The notes beneath the pieces are model-generated. The model was not told the DNA's origin, searched no databases, and saw only the letters and a program-made list of their open reading frames with translations. From contig JAPLEO010000086.1 of NCBI GenBank assembly GCA_026391125.1, positions 1-42,020 on the forward strand: a DNA stretch of 42,020 bases, in the 5' to 3' direction. This DNA is from Bacteroidota bacterium (GTDB lineage Bacteria > Bacteroidota > Bacteroidia > Chitinophagales > Chitinophagaceae). This document shows, piece after piece, positions 8,633 to 16,953 of this stretch. Made by a program: the position numbers and the translations under genes. The first letter of the stretch is position 1. Every line of letters starts with the position of its first letter.

Positions 8633-9895
8633 ATGGTAAATCGTAGAGCATTTATGAAATCTGGGGCACTGGCATTGTTTGCTACTGGCATTGCAGGCGG
8701 TCTACCCAGCTTTATAGCACAAGCAGCAGATAGCAGAAAATTATGGACGCCATATAAAAAAAATAAGACCATGGTTTGCATCTTTCAAAGAGGCGCGATG
8801 GATGGTTTGATGGCGGTGAGTCCGTATGCAGATGCTAATTTAAAAACCCTGCGTCCGGGTTTATTCATGAGCCCTTCTGAAAAAGAAGGATCCTTATTTG
8901 ACTTAGACGGAAAGTTTGGGTTGCACCCATCATTGGCTGCCTTTCAACCTTTTTATAAAGAGAACCGAATGGCCATTGTGCATGGTGTTGGTAGTCCGAA
9001 TAATACAAGAAGTCATTTCGATGCGCAAGACTATATGGAAGCTGGAACCCCTTTCAACAAAGGCACTTCCAGTGGTTGGTTGAATAGGGTGGCTGGATTG
9101 ATGGGACATGATGCCACACCATTCAGATCTGTGAGTTTAACCAATGCTTTGCCTAGAAGTATGTATGGTGATAATGAATCATTAGCCATTAGTAATCTTC
9201 AAGACTTTGCCATTCAAATGAGGAATACTCCTGGTATCAATAATTTAACAGCAAAAAGTTTTGAAGAATTATACGATCAAACTTCGAGCAGTTTGTTGAA
9301 TAAAACTGGAAAGGAAAGTTTCGATGCCATGAAGATGTTGAATGTAAACAATATCAAAAATTATCAACCAGCAAAAGATGTAGTTTATCCAACATCAGCA
9401 TTGGGTAATTCATTAAAACAAATTGCGATCCTCATTAAAATGGAAGTGGGTTTAGAAATTGCATTTGCAGAAAGTGGAGGATGGGATACCCACGTAAATC
9501 AAGGCACTACCAATGGTGCATTAGCAAGAAATTTAAAAGACTTTAGTGATAGTATTGCTGCATTCTGGAAAGACCTTGCTTCTTATCAAGACGATGTGAC
9601 TTTGATGACCATGACTGAATTTGGTAGAACAGCGCATCAGAATGGTACCGGTGGTACCGATCATGGTAGAGCAAGTTGCTTATTTGTGTTGGGAAATGAC
9701 GTGAAGGGTGGTGCAGTATATCAGAATATCAAGTCATTAGCAAAAGAAGATCTGGAAGATGGAAGGGACCTACCTGTAACAACAGATTTTAGATCGGTAT
9801 TCAGCGGTGTTGCCAATAATCATTTAAAGATCAATGAAAATAAAATTCTATTCCCAGAATGGAATGGAACGGCACTTAATTTGATGCGTTCATAA
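8633..9895 (+). CDS. DUF1501 family protein with Tat-like signal
   Basis: From the ATG at 8633 the 420-residue product starts with NRRAFMKSG and a hydrophobic stretch ending in FIAQA, a typical twin-arginine export signal. It is therefore probably folded in the cytoplasm before export. DUF1501 proteins belong to the alkaline-phosphatase-like superfamily. Visible conserved blocks are FQRGAMDGL, GSPNNTRSHFDAQDYMEAG, GGWDTHVNQG and TEFGRTAHQNGTGGTDHGRA, which contain the His and Asp residues expected around a metal site. The activity is unproven. It follows the DUF1800 gene by 10 bases, so the two are almost certainly co-transcribed. An upstream TTG frame extension overlaps DUF1800 and spoils the Tat signal, so I rejected it. 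Confidence 0.92.
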   Translation: MVNRRAFMKSGALALFATGIAGGLPSFIAQAADSRKLWTPYKKNKTMVCIFQRGAMDGLMAVSPYADANLKTLRPGLFMSPSEKEGSLFDLDGKFGLHPSLAAFQPFYKENRMAIVHGVGSPNNTRSHFDAQDYMEAGTPFNKGTSSGWLNRVAGLMGHDATPFRSVSLTNALPRSMYGDNESLAISNLQDFAIQMRNTPGINNLTAKSFEELYDQTSSSLLNKTGKESFDAMKMLNVNNIKNYQPAKDVVYPTSALGNSLKQIAILIKMEVGLEIAFAESGGWDTHVNQGTTNGALARNLKDFSDSIAAFWKDLASYQDDVTLMTMTEFGRTAHQNGTGGTDHGRASCLFVLGNDVKGGAVYQNIKSLAKEDLEDGRDLPVTTDFRSVFSGVANNHLKINENKILFPEWNGTALNLMRS

Positions 9896-9921
9896 GCATC
9901 ATTACTATCCTCCTGCTATCC

Positions 9922-9929
9922 TATATTTG
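9922..9929 (+). promoter_or_regulatory. Candidate -7 element for the TerC gene
   Basis: TATATTTG matches TAnnTTTG and sits 20 bases before the ATG at 9950, which implies a very short leader of roughly 15 bases. Confidence 0.55.
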
Positions 9930-9949
9930 CAAATCAAATAAAGGATAGT

Positions 9950-10729
9950 ATGGAGCATTTGTTAACAATTGATAGTTTGATCAGTTTTTTTGTGTTAGTG
10001 GTTCTCGAAATTGTTTTGGGAATCGATAATGTGATCTTTGTCTCCATTATTATCAATCGGTTGCCCGATAAAGACCATAAGAAAGCGCGTTTCGCTTGGA
10101 TGGTCATGGGCATTATTGTTCGAAGTATTTTATTATTCGGATTAACCTGGCTCATCTCTCAAAAGGGCAAGCCCGTATTTACACTATATGAAAAAGGCTT
10201 TGACCTTTCTAGTCTTGTAATGTTGGGTGGTGGTTTGTTTTTAATTTTCAAAACCGTTAAAGAAATCCATTATAAGTTAGAAGGAGATGCAGATCTTGAA
10301 GAAGGTATTGTAACCAAACCTTTGCAATTCGGAAATGCGATCATACAAATCTTACTGATTGATATGGTATTCAGTTTTGATAGCATCATCACAGCTGGTG
10401 GAACTGCCAAACACTTGGAAGTAATGATCGCGGCTGTTGTAATTGCCATGTTGGTGATGTTCTTATTTAGTCCAGCTATTTCATCCTATATCCACAAGCA
10501 TCCTACTTTAAAAATGTTGGCTTTATCTTTTTTAGTAATGATCGGTTTTGTTTTAATCGTAGAAGGATGGGACAGTGAGCGAGTTCATGATTTGCAGTTA
10601 AAGAACTACGTTTATTTTGCTATGGCATTTTCTTTTATTGTTGAGTTGATGAATATGCGAGAGCGCAAAAAAAGAAAACCCGTGCAATTGCGTGATCCGA
10701 AATTGAATAAAAACTTACCAAAGCATTAA
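9950..10729 (+). CDS. TerC family integral membrane protein
   Basis: This 259-residue protein has about seven membrane segments and the two acidic helix motifs of the TerC/Alx family: EIVLGIDNVIF (Glu20, Asp26) and LLIDMVFSFDSI (Asp138, Asp144). These are thought to form a metal-binding site in the membrane. Members are linked to tellurite resistance and to manganese or calcium export, including metal loading of exported proteins. Which of these applies here is unknown. A basic tail (RERKKRKPVQ) ends the protein on the cytoplasmic side. The gene has its own promoter-like box and is followed by the separately promoted ABC ATPase gene. Confidence 0.9.
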   Translation: MEHLLTIDSLISFFVLVVLEIVLGIDNVIFVSIIINRLPDKDHKKARFAWMVMGIIVRSILLFGLTWLISQKGKPVFTLYEKGFDLSSLVMLGGGLFLIFKTVKEIHYKLEGDADLEEGIVTKPLQFGNAIIQILLIDMVFSFDSIITAGGTAKHLEVMIAAVVIAMLVMFLFSPAISSYIHKHPTLKMLALSFLVMIGFVLIVEGWDSERVHDLQLKNYVYFAMAFSFIVELMNMRERKKRKPVQLRDPKLNKNLPKH

Positions 10730-10752
10730 CCAGTATAGGTGCGTGCAAATTG

Positions 10753-10760
10753 TACATTTG
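10753..10760 (+). promoter_or_regulatory. Candidate -7 element for the ABC ATPase gene
   Basis: TACATTTG matches TAnnTTTG and lies 23 bases before the ATG at 10776. It separates the ABC ATPase gene transcriptionally from the preceding terC-like gene. Confidence 0.55.
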
Positions 10761-10775
10761 ATTTAAACCCCTGGT

Positions 10776-11474
10776 ATGAGTATTGAAGTTGTTGGATTAC
10801 AAAAAAATTATGGCACTCAAAAAGCAGTGAACGATATTTCTTTCAGTATTAAAAAGGGAGAGATCGTTGGCTTTTTAGGTCCGAATGGAGCAGGCAAAAG
10901 TACCACCATGAAAATGATCACTGGCTATCTAAGATCTGATGCTGGTAAGGCATTGGTGTGTGGAATTGACGTGGCCGTTGATCCTATTTCGGTAAAGAAA
11001 AAGATTGGGTATTTGCCCGAGGCTAATCCATTGTATTTAGAAATGTATGTGCGTGAGTACCTCGATTTCATTGCAGGGGCACACCAACTAACTGATAAGA
11101 AAAAAGCCATTGAAGATGTGATTGTTTTAACGGGATTAACAGTTGAGTCAAAGAAAAAGATCAGTGAATTATCTAAAGGCTACAAACAACGTGTGGGACT
11201 AGCTGCTGCATTGATCCACGATCCTGAAGTGTTGATTTTAGATGAACCTACCAGTGGATTAGATCCCAATCAAATCATCGAAATTAGAAATGTTATTAAA
11301 GCTCAGGGGAAACATAAAACAGTGATGTTTTCAACACATATTTTGCAAGAAGTAGAAGCGATCTGCGATCGGGTCATCATCATCAACAAGGGACAAATCG
11401 TAGCAGACGAAACACTTCAAAAACTCACAGCATCTAATAGTCTCGAAGAGAAATTCAGAGAACTTACTAAATAA
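10776..11474 (+). CDS. ABC transporter ATP-binding protein, GldA-like
   Basis: This complete 232-residue ATPase has Walker A GPNGAGKST (35-43), signature ELSKGYKQR (131-139), Walker B LILDEP (153-158) and the switch histidine His188 in STHIL. The N-terminal blocks KNYGTQKAVNDISF and MKMITGYL resemble GldA, the ATPase of the Bacteroidota gliding and secretion-associated ABC exporter. Known GldA proteins are about 300 residues; this one stops soon after the ATPase core at LEEKFRELTK, so it lacks the C-terminal extension. No permease gene lies next to it; a GNAT gene follows 6 bases later. It could serve GldF/GldG-type membrane partners encoded elsewhere, or another ABC-2 exporter. Confidence 0.85.
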   Translation: MSIEVVGLQKNYGTQKAVNDISFSIKKGEIVGFLGPNGAGKSTTMKMITGYLRSDAGKALVCGIDVAVDPISVKKKIGYLPEANPLYLEMYVREYLDFIAGAHQLTDKKKAIEDVIVLTGLTVESKKKISELSKGYKQRVGLAAALIHDPEVLILDEPTSGLDPNQIIEIRNVIKAQGKHKTVMFSTHILQEVEAICDRVIIINKGQIVADETLQKLTASNSLEEKFRELTK

Positions 11475-11480
11475 TCTAAC

Positions 11481-11996
11481 ATGCAAGAAGCACATCAGCC
11501 AGCAATCACAATCACAAGAATTACCGATACAGAAGATCAAAACTGGTGTGCAGCTTTGATGGCTAATTCAGAACCTTGGATCAGTTTAAAAAGAAATTAT
11601 GAAGACGGACAAGCATTGATGCGTGTTACCGAAGGGGGCATGGAAGCTTATTTAGCAAAAATTGGAAAAGAGCGATTGGGTTTTGTAGTGATCAAAATGG
11701 CTGGCGCATTTGTGGGATATATTCAAATTCTTGCAGTAGCTGAAGCGAGCAGGGGCATGGGAATTGGTAATCAATTAATGAATTATGTAGAGGATCGAAT
11801 TTTTCAGGTGAGTCCGAATGCTTTTATCTGCGTCTCTGATTTTAATGAAAATGCCAGAAAATTATACGAAGCAAGAGGCTACCAGTTGTTAGGAAAATTG
11901 GAAAATTATCTTGAAAATGGGTTTACAGAGCTTTTATTACGCAAAACCATTGGCTCAATCAATGATTTCAGGGCAAAAAAGCTGAGTAATGCTTAA
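11481..11996 (+). CDS. GNAT family N-acetyltransferase
   Basis: This 171-residue single-domain acetyltransferase has the acetyl-CoA binding motif A at LAVAEASRGMGIGNQLMNYV (about 92-111) and the C-terminal GNAT signature FNENARKLYEARGYQLLGKL. The acceptor substrate cannot be predicted. Its start is 6 bases after the ABC ATPase stop, so the two are probably one transcript. In Bacteroidota such small GNAT genes are frequent operon partners without a fixed functional link. Confidence 0.87.
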   Translation: MQEAHQPAITITRITDTEDQNWCAALMANSEPWISLKRNYEDGQALMRVTEGGMEAYLAKIGKERLGFVVIKMAGAFVGYIQILAVAEASRGMGIGNQLMNYVEDRIFQVSPNAFICVSDFNENARKLYEARGYQLLGKLENYLENGFTELLLRKTIGSINDFRAKKLSNA

Positions 11997-12034
11997 ATTG
12001 CAGTCCGAATTCAAATTATCAATCATATAAATAA

Positions 12035-13336
<1,302 letters not shown>

Positions 13337-13350
13337 ACAGTTGTTTATAA

Positions 13351-13410
13351 GTTGACAACCTAGGTATATAAGATTGTATTAATTTTAAAACCAGGTTGTC
13401 AACATTTTTA
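13351..13410 (+). terminator. Long-loop inverted repeat between eno and ftsB-like gene
   Basis: GTTGACAACCT (13351-13361) is perfectly complementary to AGGTTGTCAAC (13393-13403), giving an 11-bp stem with a 31-base AT-rich loop, then ATTTTTA. It resembles an intrinsic terminator for eno. It ends two bases before the ATG of the next gene, so it could also act as an attenuator or mask the translation start. The loop contains TAAGATTG, one mismatch from the -7 consensus, so a promoter for the downstream gene may sit inside the loop. Confidence 0.6.
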
Positions 13411-13412
13411 TA

Positions 13413-13715
13413 ATGAAGAAAATAACAAAAATACTCACGAACAAATACGTCTTAGCTGGCGCATTTTTTTTGGTATGGATGTTATTCGTAGATCAACGCG
13501 ATTTTTTTCAGCAGCGAGAGCGAAAAGCAGAACTAGAGAAATTGGAAGCGAAGAAGCGTTATTATCAGACTGAGATCGATAAAGCGCGTAAGACATTGAC
13601 CGATCTGCAAACAGATCCAGCTGCACTTGAAAAATTCGCAAGGGAACGGTATTTGATGAAGAAAGATGGTGAAGATATCTTCACAATTGAAGATTCAACC
13701 GCGGTAATAAAATAA
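13413..13715 (+). CDS. FtsB/DivIC-like septum formation initiator protein
   Basis: This 100-residue bitopic protein has a short cytoplasmic N-terminus (MKKITKILTN), one membrane helix (about 11-26) and a charged coiled coil (about 30-75) with heptad spacing. It ends with the family tail containing KFARERYLMKKDGEDIFTIED. FtsB/DivIC proteins join FtsL and FtsQ/DivIB in the divisome and help trigger septal wall synthesis. Its position just downstream of enolase is the classical context for this family. A hairpin lies directly before the start codon. The assignment is firm at family level; ftsB and divIC cannot be told apart by sequence alone. Confidence 0.87.
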   Translation: MKKITKILTNKYVLAGAFFLVWMLFVDQRDFFQQRERKAELEKLEAKKRYYQTEIDKARKTLTDLQTDPAALEKFARERYLMKKDGEDIFTIEDSTAVIK

Positions 13716-13839
13716 TTCTCCCCCTTTTACGTTAGGCATTTTTTTTTAATATTTCTTTTAGGAAATCGGTTTCGGTAGCAATATTCACGAAGTATAGCCG
13801 TTTTTAATAAGCCGTGCCCTCTTAGAACATAGCCATATT

Positions 13840-14070
13840 ATGAAAAAAATCAAAGAGGAGGACTTGATGAGTTATTTATATAACGAGGCTTCGCCAGCAA
13901 TGGCAGCCGCGATCGAAAAAGCGATGTTGGAAGATCCCTCAATCAAGGACCAATTAGAGCTTCTACAATTCAGCATGAAACATTTGGAGCGTTTAAAACT
14001 AGAGTCACCTAGTCCGGAGTCGATTCAGGCCATTCTTAAATATGCGGCAACTCGGAAGAAAGCAGATTAA
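13840..14070 (+). CDS. Small conserved Bacteroidota protein, anti-sigma-like N-terminus
   Basis: This is a 76-residue soluble protein. Its order (short basic start, EEDLMSYLYNEASPAMAAAIEKAMLEDPSI, then a helical segment ending SIQAILKYAA) resembles small uncharacterised Bacteroidota proteins similar to the N-terminal part of anti-sigma factors. It has no zinc-binding Cys/His set and no membrane helix, so it cannot be a classical transmembrane anti-sigma factor. No sigma gene is adjacent. The 124-base leader upstream is T-rich but shows no clear promoter. Function unknown. Confidence 0.65.
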   Translation: MKKIKEEDLMSYLYNEASPAMAAAIEKAMLEDPSIKDQLELLQFSMKHLERLKLESPSPESIQAILKYAATRKKAD

Positions 14071-14124
14071 TACATCGAGGTGTTAGTCATCGTATTTTGA
14101 CTGGGTACCCTTTTTGAAGATTTT

Positions 14125-14372
14125 AGATAAAAGATAAAAGATAAAAGTGAAAAATGGAGGAAGAAGTGAAAAGATAAAAGTGAAGAGTGAAGAGTGAAGA
14201 GTGTACAATCTAAGGGCTTTGCCCCACTTAATTATTGATTTAATGTTTCAAATGATACTATTTTACTCTAAGCCGATGCTCGCATCGGCTTAATCATTGT
14301 GAAGATGATCGTGCATTTTTCACTGAAAAACTTACTAACCTCTTTTCACTTTTATCTATTATCTCTTATCTT
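14125..14372. repeat. Dispersed inverted repeat, locus A
   Basis: The left arm (14125-14160) holds three tandem AGATAAA units, then AGTGAAAAATGGAGG. The right arm (14339-14372) is its inverted copy with few mismatches. A second left unit, GATAAAAGTGAAGAG (14173-14187), runs into three tandem TGAAGAG heptamers (14181-14201). Between the arms sit a GGGC-TTT-GCCC hairpin (14214-14224) and a perfect 11-bp hairpin, TAAGCCGATGC/GCATCGGCTTA (14269-14292). No gene is visible between 14071 and 14378. The right arm ends six bases before the GTG of the endonuclease III gene. Confidence 0.8.
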
Positions 14373-14378
14373 ACATTC

Positions 14379-15020
14379 GTGACGAAGAAAGAGCGATATC
14401 AAATTGCGATTGATTATTTTGAAGAGCAAATTCCTATTGCTGAGACGGAATTGGTTTATGATAATCCGTTTCAATTATTAGTGGCTGTTATTCTTTCTGC
14501 GCAGTGTACCGATAAGCGCGTCAACTTAACTACGCCAAATATTTTTCGAAAATTTCCTACTGCAGAAAAAATGTCTGCTGCAACTTTTGAAGAACTCTTT
14601 CCTATTATCAAAAGCATCTCATATCCGAATAATAAAACCAAGCACTTAATTGGCATGGCAAATATGCTGATGACAGATTTTGCAGGTGAACTGCCAATGA
14701 CTGTGAATGAATTAGTGAAGCTGCCTGGTGTTGGAAGGAAAACTGCCAATGTAATTACCAGTGTGATCGACAAACAGCCCAATATGGCGGTAGACACGCA
14801 TGTATTCAGGGTTTCAGCGCGCTTAGGTTTAACCACAAATGCAAAAACTGTTTTAGAAGCAGAAAAACAACTCATCAAAAATATCCCAGAAGACCTAGTG
14901 CACCGCGCCCACCACTGGCTCATTCTTCATGGACGATATACTTGCTTAGCACGTTCTCCCAAGTGCGAGACTTGTGGGCTCACTTCAATCTGCAAATTTT
15001 ATAAGAACCGTAAAAGTTAA
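14379..15020 (+). CDS. nth: Endonuclease III
   Basis: This 213-residue DNA glycosylase/AP lyase removes oxidised pyrimidines in base excision repair. It has the helix-hairpin-helix LPGVGRKTANV with catalytic Lys121, the conserved Asp139 in VDTHVFRVSARLG, and a complete iron-sulfur cluster loop with Cys189, Cys196, Cys199 and Cys205 (spacing 6-2-5). The start is a GTG at 14379; no ATG lies nearby and the N-terminus then matches family length. It is a single gene boxed in by two copies of the same inverted intergenic repeat, one touching its start and one beginning next to its stop. Confidence 0.96.
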   Translation: MTKKERYQIAIDYFEEQIPIAETELVYDNPFQLLVAVILSAQCTDKRVNLTTPNIFRKFPTAEKMSAATFEELFPIIKSISYPNNKTKHLIGMANMLMTDFAGELPMTVNELVKLPGVGRKTANVITSVIDKQPNMAVDTHVFRVSARLGLTTNAKTVLEAEKQLIKNIPEDLVHRAHHWLILHGRYTCLARSPKCETCGLTSICKFYKNRKS

Positions 15021-15021
15021 T

Positions 15022-15150
15022 AGATAAGAGATAAAAGTGAAGAGAGGCGTGTAAGAGGTAAAGTTAAAAGTGAAGTGCGAAGCCCATATACTATTAACCC
15101 TTCACTTACAAACTTTGTCTCCTCTCTTCACTTTTATCGTTTATCTTTTA
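15022..15150. repeat. Dispersed inverted repeat, locus B
   Basis: The core GATAAAAGTGAAGAGAGG (15030-15047) has a perfect inverted copy at 15121-15138. Outside the core the arms also match imperfectly: TAGATAAGA on the left, and TCGTTTATCTTTTATCTTA on the right. Inside is a further weaker pair, AAGTGAAG and CTTCACTT. The element fills the space between the convergent nth and mmcQ-like genes, where it could act as a bidirectional terminator or RNA-stabilising hairpin. Confidence 0.85.
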
Positions 15151-15152
15151 TC

Positions 15153-15479
15153 TTATTTTTTCTTCCCACGCACCAACTCGTAAGAGTGATCAATCATTTT
15201 TTGAAGTTCCTTATTCGAAATAGATCCGTCTATGATTACTGTGTTCCAATGCTTCTTATTCATATGGTATCCAGGAATTACTGCTGCGTATTGTTCTCGT
15301 AATTCAAGTGCTAATTCGGGATCGCATTTAACGTTGAACCTAAGTGGAAAACTTTCAAAGCCTGTGAGTAGGAACATTTTGTTATTCACTTTGTACACTA
15401 AATTATCTGGGCCAAAAGGTTGGGTCTCTTCTGTATCTGGTTTGCTAAGGGTGTATTCGCGTAATTGTTCGAGGTCCAT
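15153..15479 (-). CDS. MmcQ/YjbR family DNA-binding-like protein
   Basis: This 108-residue protein has the compact fold signature of the MmcQ/YjbR family: an early FGPDNLVYKVNNKMF block, an FPLRFNVKCDPELA strand-helix, PGYHMNKKHWNTV in the middle and a C-terminal helix with a lysine-rich tail. The family resembles double-wing DNA-binding proteins, but its role is unproven. It is the last gene of a seven-gene - strand run and lies 9 bases after the pentapeptide protein. Its stop codon region merges with the outer edge of the repeat at locus B. Confidence 0.88.
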   Translation of the reverse strand: MDLEQLREYTLSKPDTEETQPFGPDNLVYKVNNKMFLLTGFESFPLRFNVKCDPELALELREQYAAVIPGYHMNKKHWNTVIIDGSISNKELQKMIDHSYELVRGKKK

Positions 15480-15488
15480 ATGCGAGCA

Positions 15489-16061
15489 TTAATCAATGAT
15501 AATATCTAAATGACTCAAAAGCCCTTCCAGATTGTCTTTGCTGAAACGGGCTTTTTTAATTTTATTGGTAATTGGGTTGATCGTGAATTGAAAAGATGTC
15601 CTGAAATCTGCTTTTTCTAAATTGCTGGCATCAAAAACGGCACCAGATAAATTGCAATTATCAAATACAGCTTGAACCAATTCTGCCATGACAAAATCTG
15701 TTTCCTGCAAATCGCAGTTGATGAAACTAGCCTGCCGCATTTTACGCTGATAAAAACTCGATAAGTGTAAATTGCAATTCTTGAATTTTGCAGAGAATAA
15801 AAAATCATTGCAATCGTCGAATCTTAGTCCTAATAATTTACAATCTATAAATTGTACATCTCTGATCGCTGTGTTTCCAAGTTTTGCATTACTAATATTA
15901 CAGCCTGTGAATATGCAATCTGTGAATGCACAGTTAGAAAGATCGGCTGTGCTCAAATTGCAATTTTTAAACTCACAGTTTTCGTATTCTGCAGTTGGAA
16001 ATGATTTGGATGAGAAATCGAGCTTCTCAAAAACCTGTTCTTCAAAAATGGGATAGGACAT
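15489..16061 (-). CDS. Qnr-like pentapeptide repeat protein
   Basis: This 190-residue protein consists almost wholly of A(D/N)LxX-type pentapeptide repeats, with Cys often before Asn/Asp (for example ENCEFKNCNLSTADLSNC). This should fold into a right-handed quadrilateral beta-helix. The C-terminus, ADFRTSFQFTINPITNKI and then KKARFS with GLLSHLDI, matches the end region of Qnr/McbG-type DNA gyrase protection proteins. A role in shielding topoisomerases is therefore possible but inferred. Its start codon overlaps the stop of the VOC gene by one base, indicating translational coupling. Confidence 0.85.
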   Translation of the reverse strand: MSYPIFEEQVFEKLDFSSKSFPTAEYENCEFKNCNLSTADLSNCAFTDCIFTGCNISNAKLGNTAIRDVQFIDCKLLGLRFDDCNDFLFSAKFKNCNLHLSSFYQRKMRQASFINCDLQETDFVMAELVQAVFDNCNLSGAVFDASNLEKADFRTSFQFTINPITNKIKKARFSKDNLEGLLSHLDIIID

Positions 16062-16495
16062 TATTTCGCGTTTGTATTCACCATCCAGTTAACTCCAAAT
16101 TGGTCGGTCAAGGATCCATAATAAGCACCCCAAAACATTTCCTGAAGGTCCATCGTGATCGTACCACCTTCAGCAAGTGCATGAAACAATCTTTTTGTTT
16201 CTTCTCTGGTATCAGGTTCTAAATTGATGTGCATATTGTTACCCACATTTACCTTTAAACCCAGTTCTGCTGGAGCATCCGAGCCCATTAATATATAACC
16301 ACCAGTAATTTCTAACTCAATATGCATGATGCAATCTTTGATTGAATCAGGAATGGGTTGCTGACCTTCTGGTATTGGGATTTGTGAAAAGAGATTAATT
16401 CCACCAATGAATTCGCCACCGAAAATGGACTGATAAAATTTAAAAGCAGCCCTAGTATAACCCGGGAAATTTAAATAAGTACTTGTTCTTGCCAT
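16061..16495 (-). CDS. VOC family protein, PhnB-like
   Basis: This 144-residue protein has the vicinal-oxygen-chelate fold of the PhnB / 3-demethylubiquinone-methyltransferase-like group: YLNFPGYTRAAFKFYQSIFGGEF at the start, MHIELEITGGYILMGSDAP in the middle, and MFWGAYYGSLTDQFGVNWMVN at the end. Members are homodimers of unknown or diverse activity. It starts 10 bases after the lipocalin-like gene and overlaps the pentapeptide gene by one base. Confidence 0.9.
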   Translation of the reverse strand: MARTSTYLNFPGYTRAAFKFYQSIFGGEFIGGINLFSQIPIPEGQQPIPDSIKDCIMHIELEITGGYILMGSDAPAELGLKVNVGNNMHINLEPDTREETKRLFHALAEGGTITMDLQEMFWGAYYGSLTDQFGVNWMVNTNAK

Positions 16496-16505
16496 GAGTT
16501 TTAAT

Positions 16506-16952
16506 TTAGTTTTTTATTTTAATGTATTTCTCTTCGATGATATGATCGATACCCAAACCCTCTACTTTTTCAATGCCTTTTTGAATGAGTGTATCGCCAT
16601 TAAATTTAACGACGAAATCGAAACTATTGCCTTCCCATTTTCTGTCGATGAAATATTCTAAGTGCTCCGTATAGTTGCTGTCTTTTAAAGTATATGGACC
16701 ACCGCCTGCACTGAAATTAATATTGGTGGTGTCTTTGTTGTTGGGTATAGGGTGACTAAAAAAAGAAAAGTGTGTTGGATTAATGATCTTGATCATCTTT
16801 ACTTTCGGATCAAAAGTAGAAACTGTTTTTGACCCTTCTGTACTAGTAGCAGCAACTAATTGCCAGGTTCCAATCAAAGGAGATGTTGGTTGATTATTAC
16901 AAGAGATGATCAACACCAAAATCATTGTAAGCGGTAGAAAAATTTTCTTCAT
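16506..16952 (-). CDS. Lipocalin-like lipoprotein
   Basis: This is a 148-residue lipoprotein with signal MKKIFLPLTMILVLIIS and lipobox Cys18. The mature part begins with LIGTWQLV, the typical first strand of lipocalin-like (calycin) domains in Bacteroidota, followed by alternating beta-strand sequence. A small ligand or a role in the envelope is likely but unknown. It starts one base after the oxidoreductase gene ends, so the two are tightly coupled. Confidence 0.75.
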   Translation of the reverse strand: MKKIFLPLTMILVLIISCNNQPTSPLIGTWQLVAATSTEGSKTVSTFDPKVKMIKIINPTHFSFFSHPIPNNKDTTNINFSAGGGPYTLKDSNYTEHLEYFIDRKWEGNSFDFVVKFNGDTLIQKGIEKVEGLGIDHIIEEKYIKIKN

Positions 16953-16953
16953 T

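Noticed and set aside
14125..14202. CRISPR array from the AGATAAA and TGAAGAG tandem copies
   Set aside because: The units are 7 bases with no spacers, and no cas genes are present; they are short tandem repeats within the inverted element.
14471..14923. Open frame of 150 codons on the - strand
   Set aside because: Antisense to endonuclease III, whose catalytic and iron-sulfur motifs are all intact.
15232..15492. Open frame of 86 codons on the + strand
   Set aside because: Antisense to the MmcQ/YjbR gene, which has clear family blocks.
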